Below the pieces are notes generated by a model that was given only the letters and a program-made list of their open reading frames with translations, ran no database searches and was not told the origin of the DNA. This document shows, in pieces, positions 12,708 through 22,792 of a stretch of 64,000 nt of DNA; position 1 is the first letter of the stretch; each line of letters starts with the position of its first letter. The position numbers and the translations under genes are program-made. This DNA is from Deinandra increscens subsp. villosa. Taxonomy: Eukaryota > Streptophyta > Magnoliopsida > Asterales > Asteraceae. The stretch spans positions 34,684,590 to 34,748,589 of the forward strand of contig JBCNJP010000010.1 in the NCBI GenBank assembly GCA_039602395.1, read 5' to 3'.

Positions 12708-14010
12708 CCCACAATTCAGAAACCAGTTGTCATGAAGCAATTAAAGTTTCAGATCCTGTGTCATACATTGGTGATGTTGAGCTTGATCACATACTTCCTA
12801 GGGTCAATATACCATCAAATGGAAGAAGCCACGAGTTCCCTATGCTTCAAGACAGAATAATCAACAAGAATCATCCATTGGATAATGTTATTGGAGATAT
12901 GTCAGCACCTGTGTTGACAAGAAGTAAATCTGATGATGCAAACATTTGTTTGCATGCTGCATTTTTGTCTCAAGAAGTACCCAACAAGGTAGCTGATGCC
13001 TTGAAAGATAACAGCTAGGTAGAGGCAATGCAAGAAGAGTTATTTCAAATTAACAAGTAGAAAGTTTGGGAATTGGTAGACCTGCCTGATGGAGCAGAAC
13101 CAATTGGCACCAAATGGGTGTTCAGAAACAAGAAGGATGACAGGGGTATTGTAATTAAGAACAAAGCAAGAATGGTTGTGCAAGGCTATGTACAGGAAGA
13201 AGGAATTGATTATGATGAAGTGTTTGCACCTGTGGCTAGATTGGAAGCAATCAAAATTTTTCTAGCCTATGCTGCCTTAAAAGACTTCCAAGTATTTCAG
13301 ATGGATGTCAAAAGTGCCTTCCTGTATGGCCTGCTGGAACAAGAAGTGTATGTCAAACAACCTCCTAGCTTTAAAGACCCTCACCATCCAAATAGGGTAT
13401 GCAAGCTGATGAAAGCTCTGTACGGTCTCAAACAAGCACCTAGAACTTAGTATGAAACTCTTTCAAACTATCTTCTAGAGAATGGCTACCGGAGAGGGGC
13501 AATTGACAAGACACTTTTTGTCAAAAATGTTGGTAAAGATATGTTGATGGTGCAAATTTATGTAGATGATATTATTTTTGGTTCATCTAATACTGTGTTG
13601 TGCAAAGAGTTTGAAACTTTGATGCAGTCAAAATTTGAAGTGAGTTCCATGGGAGAATTAACTTTCTTCTTGGGATTACAAGTAAAGCAAACTGCAACTA
13701 GGATTTTTCTGAACCAGTCAAAGTACATCCAAGATATGCTAAAGAGATTTGACATGAAGGCATGTTCAAGTGCAAAAAATCCTATCTCCACTTCCCACAA
13801 GTTAACCAACGACTTAAGTGGCAAGCTAGTGGATGTACACATGTGCAGGGCAATGATAGGATCACTGATGTACCTTACTACAAGTAGACCTGACATCATG
13901 TTTAGTGTTTGCTTATGTGCAAGATATCAATCCTCACCAAAGGAGTCTCACATGCTAGCTGTCAAGAGAATTTTCAAGTACTTGAAGGGTCAACCAAAAA
14001 CTGGGTTTAT
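12626..14010 (+). pseudogene. pol: Copia-X reverse transcriptase, broken
   Basis: Ty1/Copia RT in canonical order: GTKWVFRNKKD, ARMVVQGYVQEEGIDYDEVFAPVA-type motif, QMDVKSAFLYG, LYGLKQAPR and the catalytic YVDD (about 13560). Domain length is normal for Copia. In-frame stops: TAG 13016, TAG 13058 and TAG 13448, the first and last where the family has Trp. A frameshift near 14007 moves the frame before RNase H. The order integrase, RT, RNase H is diagnostic of Copia. Confidence 0.93.
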
Positions 14011-14504
14011 GGTATCCCAAAAATTCTGACTTCTCTTTTAGCACATTCACCAATAGTGACTATGGAGGATGTGATATATACAAGAAATCAACATTAGGAG
14101 GATGTCAATTCTTGGGTGAAAGACTTGTATCCTGGCAGTGCAAGGAGCAAACTTGTGTTTCTACATCAACTGCTGAGGCTGAATACATTGTTGCCTCAAG
14201 CTGCTGCAGTCAAGTTCTTTGGATCCAAAATCAGATACTTGATTATGGAATCACCTTCATGGAATCTCCAATTTTTGCAGATAACAACAGCGCCATCTCC
14301 ATCATCAAAAATCCAGTCAAGCACTCCAAAACAAAGCATATTGATATAAGGTATAATTTTATTAGAGATTGTGCAGAAAAGAGTCTGATTAAATTGTTCA
14401 AAGTTCACACTGATCATCAACTGGCTGACTTGTTTAGCAAAGATTTTGATGAGGCAAGATTCTTCTATCTCATCATAACCATTGGGATGATGAACTTTGA
14501 TTGA
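14011..14504 (+). pseudogene. pol: Copia-X RNase H, end of pol
   Basis: Continues from RT after a one-base shift: SDYGG-D near 14055-14075, VSWQCKEQTCVSTSTAEAEY (14124-14183), FADNNSAI and HSKTKHIDIRYNFIRD, all typical of Copia RNase H including the acidic residues. Pol ends at the TGA at 14502. The env-like ORF starts about 740 bases later, so it is not a simple read-through extension of pol. Confidence 0.9.
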
Positions 14505-15243
14505 CTCAAAACTTTTCACAACCTCAATAAAAAGAGAAATTTGTGTCTAAGAGTCCGTCTCTTGATACAAAAAGAAAAAGAAAATGAAAATCTCTTGTGT
14601 TAATTAGAAATCATTTCAGTTCATAGTTAGCAACTGCTGCCAAACTATGAAAAATTAACACAAATTTTCAAAAATCACGTGTTTTGGTTTTCTGCTTCAA
14701 ATTCCGGCTCAACCTGTGAGAAAAAAACTTTTGACAATCTCCGGGTGAACTGCAACCGGAAAATTCTTTGTAATTACGTTTTTTAAACAATTCTTCCAAG
14801 CGGAAAAACCTTCCGCTTGAAGTTAACGGAAGAAATATGGTTTTTAAAATAAATGAGAAAGTGGGTTCCGCTTGAACTTCCGGGTCAACAAGTCAAAGTT
14901 ACCTTTCATCAAATTACCCGGAAGGCACAACTTTCTAAGCGGATACACAATAAATTATCTATTAAGTTTTTAACCATTAAATATCCGAGGTTTCAGTAAA
15001 TATCCTTTTGGATAATGACATGATTTAACGTGTTGTACCGTATAACCCAAAAAAGCACAAGTCACATCAGTTACTGAACGGTTGCGTGAAAACCTCTCTC
15101 CTCCACGTCACCGACGAAAAAGGTAAAAGCCCTAGTTCATGTCATTTCCCCATTTCTCACAAACCCCACTCCTAGATTTCTCTCCAAATCTCTCCGTAAC
15201 TTCCCAAAACCGTCGATTTCTCTCTCAAAATCTCAAATCAACA
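14505..15243 (+). promoter_or_regulatory. Pre-env regulatory block of Copia-X with CAAGCGGAA / TTCCGCTTG repeats
   Basis: Non-coding spacer between pol and the env-like ORF. At 14697-14945 it carries some eight copies of CCGGAA/AAGCGGAA words, including a perfect hairpin: CAAGCGGAA (14797-14805), loop AAACC, TTCCGCTTG (14811-14819). The same words fill the 5' part of the X LTR (22040-22170). After a weak TATA-like ACCGTATAACC near 15037-15047 comes a CT-rich leader-like stretch (15090-15243) ending at ATG 15244. I infer an internal promoter for the env-like ORF, parallel to positions 1-230 in Copia-Y. Confidence 0.5.
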
Positions 15244-18200
15244 ATGGCTCCGAAAGCAAGTACAAGTGGCAAGAAACCTGCCAGTGATTCGAAGTTCCCC
15301 GTGGAACATAATCTGGTGGCTTATCTTGAAGCGCCCAGTAAAACTGACATTTACAACGACATGATCGAATTCTTAAAAAACTCTCACCTTCATCACGCGC
15401 TGACAGTTGAAGCGGTGATTTTTGAAGAAATTATGGAAGACTTTTGGTCTCATGCAAGGGTCGTCAAAGATAGCAATGGTGGTGAAGCAATCGTGTCAAC
15501 TATTCAGGGCACACAAGTGGAAATAGATGAAGCAAAGATTGGAAAAGTGTTAAATCTAAGGGATGAAAATGGTTATGTGTTTGTAGACTCCAAGGTGTAT
15601 CTACCACTGTTCAGAGACATTGGCTATGGTGGTTCATTGGAAAGCAAGACAATTAAAAAGGGGCAACTGCCATACAAATGGAGGTTCCTGGCCCACACAA
15701 TTTTAGTTTGTCTGACTCCCAAGAAAGTTGGTTTTGATGAATTTGCCGCTAAACAAGCCTCAACATTCTTTGCGGTGTTAAAGGGTCAGAATTTTAACTT
15801 TTCAAGACTTATTTTCAAAGGTCTAAAAGTAAACACTACACAAGCATATGTTTATCTTTATCTCAGGTTCTTAACTTGCATTCTCAGGGAGGAATACCCT
15901 CAAATTATTTTGGTAGGTTTAATTTTACATCCAAAAAAATTCCTAAACGAGAAAACTTTTTCCAACCTAGCTTTAAACAAGACAGTTTTTCTTGGAAGGG
16001 ATACTGACCATCCCCTGCCAATTCCAAGGCAGTTTCCCGATGAACCTGCTCAGGCTGAGGTTCAAACGGAAACTTTTTGTGCACAATGGCAACCTGCTTA
16101 AGATGACAGGACTACAAGCCCCATAGTTCCTGATCCCACATCTATCCCCACTTCCTCTACTTTAAAAACATACCATTCCAAAAAGAGGAAGTCCACTGCT
16201 CAAACAACCACCACTACCACTTCCGCATCTGAATCCCCACTTGTAATTTTTAAAAGATAGAGAAATGTGGTCATTAGGTCTCCTCCACCTACTACCACCA
16301 ACCAACCCGAAGCTTCAAGCCCCGTTAAAGGTAAAAAGCCCAAGCGGAAACTAACCAAATTGGGATTATCTCTTAGGGATGAACCTTCTTTTGAGGGGGA
16401 GTCAATAGACAAGGATGTATAATCCCCATCCGAGAGGTTCTCACCCATACATCCCCTATCACCCAGGAGTGACAGGTACTCAATCTTGATCCAAATGTGG
16501 ATGTTATTAACTCACCAACCTCATTACATGAGAACATACCGATGGATCAAGACCCTGTTACATTGAGCCCCCACTCTCTACCGGAGGTAAATCTTAGGAG
16601 TGATGATGAGATTCATACAGAAAGGGGTGCTGCTGCCCATGAGTCCCCACTGGACCTTGGTTCCAGTAGTAACATAAATAGGACCCAATCTGTGGCAATC
16701 TTCTCTGAATCAGCACCCACGGGTCCTTCATTGGAACCAAGGGCCGCTGAGACAGGTGAAGAGAATCCCAGGTGCCAAGAAGCCATGGGTACCAGGATTG
16801 ATCAATCTAGGATTGATAACTTGGTTTCGTCTGGGGATACTGGTAAAAAGCCAGTTGAGGACACTTATACACTACCAGAATTGACGAATTTGTACTTATC
16901 TCTCCAAAAACAGGTTGACTCACTGAATGTCACTGTTGCATCTTTTGTCAAAGCTGCTCCCATTCAGGCTGAAGCAGGTCCTTCAAACCCAAATAGAAAT
17001 GAAGATGAAGCTGATACTGTCAAATTGGGGGAGAAGATGACTTAAACACCTGCCATGATAGAAATTGAAGAAACAAAAAGAATTCCGACTGAAGTAAGAG
17101 CCACAGTTTGTAGGAAAGTTGGTGTTCAACCCTTTTCGGTTTGAAGATAGTTGGGTAAATGTGAAGAGTAGCCAACTGATAGCTATCTCACCATTTGAAG
17201 ACCCAAATCTTACAGAATTGGTTCAATCCTCAATGGTGATTGTTGGTACTCTCCATGAGCATATAAACATGATCATGACGCTACTGAAAGATGTAATTTT
17301 TCTGGCTAAAAGAGCCTGTGATCAAGCTGAAAAGAACATCGCTTCCACCAGCAAAGCAACTGCTGAAAACATTAAAGACAGTATAGAAATTGCAGCAATA
17401 GGAACCATGACTGGAGGAGGAGATGAGAATATGTTAGGAGAAGGTGAAGGAACAGAGGTGATTGAACTGACTGATAAAGAACCTGAAGTCACCAAACCTC
17501 AGGTGGTGACTAAAGTTCAACGTGAAGCTGAAGAAGTAGTTCAACCGGAAGCTCAACCAGAAACACATGTTGAAATTATTATAATCGATGAAAATGCTCC
17601 TGATCCAGTATTTGGCCCTAACCAGTCAATATTTGGAACTGTTCAATTCCCTGTGGTTCAACCGGAAAATCAACCAAGAGATGAAGCTGAGGATATAGCT
17701 GAGACATTGGTAGCTATGAGGAGTACTAAGCCATTTCAAGCTGATGAGCCAACTCAAGCTTAAGAGCTAGTTCAACCTGAAAATGTCCGAACTATCCAAC
17801 AAGTTTTCCAAACTCCAGAATCAGAGGCTGTAAGTAAAATGGTGGAAGATGCCAGAGTGGCTGCTGAACATGAGAGGCTTGCTAAAGAGATTCAGATTTA
17901 TTCTCACAAAACTGGGTTGTTGAGAGTTTGTTTGAAGAAGCAAAGAAAAGGTCATTCGACTGGAGGTTGAGGGAATATAACTTGAATGCTATGACTGAAG
18001 CTGAAAGGAAAAGACTGATAGCTATTGCCTCCAGGAGAACTATATGCTGCTGAAAAAGGTCAAGAGGGTCCTGATTGTCAGTAATTGGAAATCAGAGGAA
18101 GAAGTAAATCAAATAAAGTTCAGGGAGCTATGCAATCTGATTGATTCCATTTTTCAAGAGCTCAGAGAAAATGATGTTGCTGTCAACCCAAATCTGGTGT

Positions 18201-18843
18201 TGCCCCTACCATCAGAATTCACTTCAGGTATGGCAACTAACATCAACGTTAAACCAGAATTTGATGATGTTGTAGATGTCCTACCTCCACCTTCTATCAT
18301 TTTTAACCCAAACCCTACACCTACAGCTGTTTCATCAGTATCTCAGTCTCTTGCCCTCATTCCCTACAAACCACTCTCAATATCTAAGAAAGTTGCCACC
18401 AAACTCTCAAACCCAAAATACTGAACTGATAACTTCACTCCAATCATTCCCTTCAAGAAGAAACGTGCACCCACCATGGATTTTTCAGATATATTTCCAC
18501 CAACTCCTCCTACAAGCCCAACACCTGAAGCCAGTAGACCACCAACTCAAACATCCCTGCCACCTCTTACAATGAGAATCTTCAACCACCACTGCTCCTA
18601 CACCTACTCCTAAACCAACTGATGTTCAACCTGGTCCCTCTTCTCCCACATTAAAGGGAAAAGCACCTGTTGATCAAGAATCAGAAGATGATTCTGATGA
18701 GGAGAAAAAGAAGAGAAAGAGGAGGATGATGCATGCCAAGAAAAAAAAGATCGGAAGCTAAGGAGAAAAGCTCCACCCAGAAAGAACAAGATTGTTGGGT
18801 GGACAAAAAATGAAGCAAACTTTGACTTTACCTTCCATCTTGA
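15244..18843 (+). pseudogene. Env-like (post-pol) ORF of Copia-X, 5' part, broken
   Basis: Best start is ATG 15244 (MAPKAS); an in-frame upstream ATG at 15139 lies in the leader-like stretch. The first ~260 residues are a globular domain with the same spaced motifs as Copia-Y's ORF: a DFW-A-V segment, an IQG-VEI segment, a GY-G segment, then a W-(F/I)-H segment and FNFSR. A Pro/Ser/Thr- and acid-rich middle follows, with VQPE-QPE-type repeats at 17515-17675, a possible coiled-coil part (17240-17400) and a Lys/Arg-rich end near 18700-18760. Breaks: TAA 16099, TAG near 16258, TAA near 16420, frameshift near 16490, TAA near 17042, frameshift near 17118, TAA 17761 and further shifts to 18044. Interrupted at 18844 by a solo LTR. 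No membrane segment seen; function unknown. Confidence 0.75.
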
Positions 18844-21519
18844 GAATGTGTGACGACCCTAAAACTTTTGCTTTCTTTCCCCAGCAACAACGACAGCTGA
18901 TGCTGCGAACGCTACGACACAAGACTAATTTTCGGGACGAAAATTCCAATTTCAAGGGGATGATGTGACATCCGAGAATTTCAAGGTTTACTTCCGTTAG
19001 ACATTTCCGTTAGTTACGTTATAAGTGTTAACTTAGTAACTAATACTTAACTAGGCCGAATACGTCCACGTCCTTTGGTTGATCACCGAACCCGCCCATA
19101 TGTGCTATGTATTCATTATGGTTGTCATTACGTGCAATATGATTCAAAATGCATGATTTAATATTATGAGTAGCATGATGAATTGTAAATCCTTGATTTT
19201 GTGAAAACTGACCACTTTTGGGTAACCAGCGAAACTACCGGGCGAAACTATAATGTCGCCCGGCAGCTTGTTGGCTCACTTGTGATCAGAGCCAGTTTCG
19301 CTTGGCCAGCGAAACTGCCAGCGAAACTAGGCCCTGATATATAATAACATAAAGCCCTAGTTGCCTTATTTTGTTGCACCATTCTCTCCAAACACACACA
19401 CACACCTCTGGAAATCTGGTCAGTCGAGAAACACAACCAAACATCAAGATCTCAGCCTCAAGACAACATCCATTCGATTCCTTGATCGAATCGTGAGTCC
19501 CAAAACCTTTCTTTTATGCCTTTTCTTTGAGTTTTCTTAAAAAGCATGCTTAAACCTTCATGAAACTGCTTGATCTGCTAGTATGTTGCTTAGGGATGCT
19601 AGATCTGTTATAAAGTTCACAACTTTGCGTATGAAATCCAGCCATGATAGAGATTTATGCTATTTTAGCCATTTTAGGGTTTTATATGTGTTTTGGGTGA
19701 TTTGATGACAAAATGCATGTTTAAGGTGTTAAAGCTTACTGATTTATGTTGGTAAATGCCTATGTATGCTAAACAATGAATTGCATGTAAAGATGGAAGC
19801 TGTTAGGTTGATTTTTAGGCTGATCCGTATGTTTTTCGCGACCAGCGAAACTGTGGTGTTCTCTGGGCGAAACTGTCCAGCGAACCTATGTATATCTCCT
19901 TCCAGCGACACTATGCAGCGAAACTGCAGTGTCGCTGGGTAAACCAACCAGACCAGCTCGAGCGAATCTACCGAGCGAAATTCCCTGAACGAAAGTTCAA
20001 ACCAGTTTCGGGCGAAACTAGGCTAGCGAAACTGTGCCAACAGTTTCGAGCGAAACTAGCCTAGCGAAACTGTGTCATCGGGTGTTGCCTAGCGAAAGTG
20101 CTGCCCGTGCACACAGCGAAACTGACTAGCGAAACTGCTAGCGAAACTGAGACCAGAATCTAAACTTGTATAATTTGCTTGAATGTTATGCCATGACTTA
20201 CATGATTATGCCATGATGATACATGCTTTGATTTCTGATATATATGAACCCTTGTTTATGATCAACCATCGGTGTCGTGTGTCTGTATGTCGAGTCATAG
20301 TTCCAACGTGCTATGTTTTGGGCCATAGTGACGTTAAGTAAAGATTAGACACAAAACTAATACTTAAGACCTAAACGTGTTCATAGGTCTTCATTAAGCA
20401 TACTTGGAATATTAGCAAGTGTAGCAGTGCAACCAAAGGTGAGTGTCACTAACCCAGTTACCGTGAACCCGCTTGGGTCACACCGATCAACTAAAAGTAA
20501 AACAATGCTGACAAACTCGAGAGTGCGAGGCACCTCCCTGATGAACGTGAAAACTCGGAGTGCTCGGCACCCATTGGATGAACTTGAAGTGTTTTATGGG
20601 AGACACTTGTGAAACTTTACAAACTATTTCTGAAACGAAAACCGTTTTAATATGGCTAGCGTAGGTTAAAGTCTAAACCACATGATATCACATGATTTCT
20701 AAGGATGCCTTGAAAACTTAAAAGTCCTCAACTAAATTGTACCATTAATTGTAAAGCGAGGGGATGTTGGGTAGATCTACTGGAGTTTGACAAACTCCGC
20801 CCCGTGGCACGGGGAGTGCACGGAGGTACAATATCAGCCTATCTGACCGTGATCCCGAGAGGACACGGGGGAGGCAAATCCGCGATGACGTAGGTCCGCA
20901 GTACTAGATGGCACGGCCACTACAATAAATTACAGTCAGCTTTGGTGCAAACTTCCTTAGTGCATGGAACAACGGATTAGCTACCCGCGATATCGGTTGA
21001 GCACTTTAACTATACAAAACTAGTACATACCCGATAACGTAGGTTAGGGACAATACTTTTACTAAACCACGATACTATGATTCTGATTAACTCAAGCATT
21101 GCTTTTCACAAATAAAATGTACATAAAGATACGTTCATACGATTATGATTATTAGACCGGGCCGCTGCGTGACAAGCCCACTGTGAACTCACCAACCGTT
21201 AGGTTGACACTTGCGTGGTTTAAACTTTTGCAGATCGCTAAGGAGTATCCGCTGGAGGTTGGCATGGCACGAGAAGATATTTATCTCTGTTTAAACTAAA
21301 CTTGGGAATTTTAAAACAATGTTTATGTAAAGCACGTGGTTAGTGCTAAGACAATATTTTATTCCGCTGCGTTGTATTTGAGACTTTACTTTATAACTGA
21401 TTTTTGAACTAACTCTGATTCATTTAGTATTTGTAACTAATGGTTGTGAATCCTGGTCTAGCCGCACCCCTTAACGGTATAAACTCCGTTAGTGGTTATT
21501 TGGGGGGTGTGACAGAATG
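18844..21519 (+). mobile_element. Solo gypsy LTR (S1) with GAATG target duplication
   Basis: LTR 18849-21514 (2,666 bp) from TGTGACGACCC to GGGGTGTGACA, flanked by exact GAATG copies at 18844-18848 and 21515-21519, splitting the Copia-X env-like ORF. No internal domain or primer-binding site, so it is a solo LTR or a near-complete deletion derivative. At 18964, 115 bases in, is a second boundary: TTTTCGGGACGAAAATTCC (18930-18948), purine tract AAGGGGATGA, then TGTGACATCC, just like the end of a gypsy internal region and start of an LTR. A TATATAATA box lies at 19338-19346. TCACCAACCG... near 21190 and a TGCAG acceptor-like site near 21234 resemble the U5 part of Tekay-type LTRs. Confidence 0.88.
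19229..20146. repeat. AGCGAAACTG motif clusters in solo LTR S1
   Basis: Two clusters, 19229-19329 (five copies, just before the TATA at 19338) and 19843-20146 (about fifteen copies), of AGCGAAACTG in both orientations. Perfect hairpins occur: CAGTTTCGCT 19293-19302 with AGCGAAACTG 19308-19317, and CCAGCGACACT 19902-19912 with AGTGTCGCTGG 19928-19938; the latter keeps pairing although both arms deviate from the consensus. Confidence 0.88.
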
Positions 21520-22016
21520 GCACAACTTTAATAGTGAATTCTCACAAAGCTTCCAGAACACTCTCTGCACTTCAAATGACTGACATTTATGTGAAGTTAA
21601 GAGATATTCTAAGCCTAACAAGGGCAGAGCACCTGCTGAGATAATGTATTGAGCCTTTAGTGAATGAATGTGGAATGCTTTTCAGATCTCAAGGTGATAC
21701 TGACAATGAAGAAGAAGAGCCTGTCAGTGATATAAAATTCATCATTTGGGAAGAAGAAGAAAAGTTGTTTTATGTTCATTGAGCTGATGGCACTTTCACC
21801 GTTCATGAATCCATCTCTGTTCAAGAAGAATGGAATGAAAGAGATTGGGAAACACTTAAGCATGTGAAGGTGACCAAGACAAACATGAATGTGCTATCTC
21901 AAGATATAAATGCAGGCATCAAATCCTTGGACAAGTAGGTCAAGGAAAGATTTTTGGTACAAGTCAATTTTAGACTTAACTTTGAAAATGGAAAATAAAT
22001 TTGACAGCCTCAGCTT
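21520..22016 (+). pseudogene. Copia-X env-like ORF, 3' remainder
   Basis: Continuation of the env-like ORF after solo LTR S1. Open stretches in several frames (acidic DNEEEEPVSD-like segment near 21700-21730) are broken by several stops and shifts. It ends within a few bases of the polypurine tract (AGGGGGAGA, 22017-22025). A short open frame beginning at 21910 runs across the tract into the LTR to 22179, giving an LTR-encoded tail with VQAEQ and VQPEE words. Confidence 0.6.
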
Positions 22017-22026
22017 AGGGGGAGAT

Positions 22027-22690
22027 TGTAAGGAGTATCGCTTTGAAGATTTCCGACTGAAAGCCAATTTTGAAGTGTTCCGGCTGAAGTTGAAGTTCGA
22101 GCGGAAGTCTCAAGTTCAAGCGGAACAGGCAGTTCAACCGGAAGAAGCAATTTTGTCATATAGCGAATATTCCGGGTGAACTCAATTATCCACCAGATAA
22201 TGAGTTCAACTGGACTTTTCCTGAGAAGTATTTTCAGTCGTCCAATCCTACAAAAGCTTCTTGGTTGCTTCTAAATCTATCAAAGCCGCTCTCCCAAAGT
22301 AGAATGTTGCTGATCACACGCAAGATATCCCATCTGTCGAAGTTTATTCTTTTGGTAGTTGTATTTGACTTTTTTGTTTAATGGTTTAGATTAAATCGTT
22401 TGAGATCAATGGATGTCATTGATCTCATCAACAATATATATAGCGTAGTTATCTCTTAGTTTTACACACAGTTCTCTATTAACTTGTAATATTGTAACTT
22501 TGAGTTAATGCAAATAGTGCCGAGTATTTTCTACTTCGCTGTTACTATTCTTATGCAATCAAACACTTACATTGTACAAGAGAACTAAAATATGCTTAAG
22601 TAAAGTGAAAGTTAACTTCATTCCGCAGTGTTATATTTACAAGTAGAGGGTTCCTTGTTAAGTTAAAGACTAATTAACACCGATCCTACA
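22027..22690 (+). mobile_element. Copia-X LTR shared by two X copies
   Basis: 664 bp from TGTAAGGAG to GATCCTACA. A polypurine tract immediately precedes it (3' LTR of the copy at 11713-22016) and a primer-binding site immediately follows (5' LTR of the copy at 22691-28552), so one LTR serves both, as expected after LTR-LTR unequal recombination. Motif-rich U3 (GTTCAAGCGGAA, 22075-22150) lies about 260 bases before the TATA-like AATATATATAG at 22433. The 3' half is matched by 28212-28552. Confidence 0.92.
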
Positions 22691-22692
22691 AG

Positions 22693-22704
22693 TGGTATCA
22701 GAGC
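22693..22704 (+). other. Primer-binding site, Copia-X second copy
   Basis: TGGTATCAGAGC two bases after the LTR end, complementary to the 3' end of initiator tRNA-Met as in most plant Copia elements. Confidence 0.92.
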
Positions 22705-22792
22705 TTTGACTCCTACTTTGAAGACTTCTAGTGCTTCAAAGTTGATACTCTACTTGTTTACTTTACAAGCTTTGTTGATTTTGTCTTTCAAA

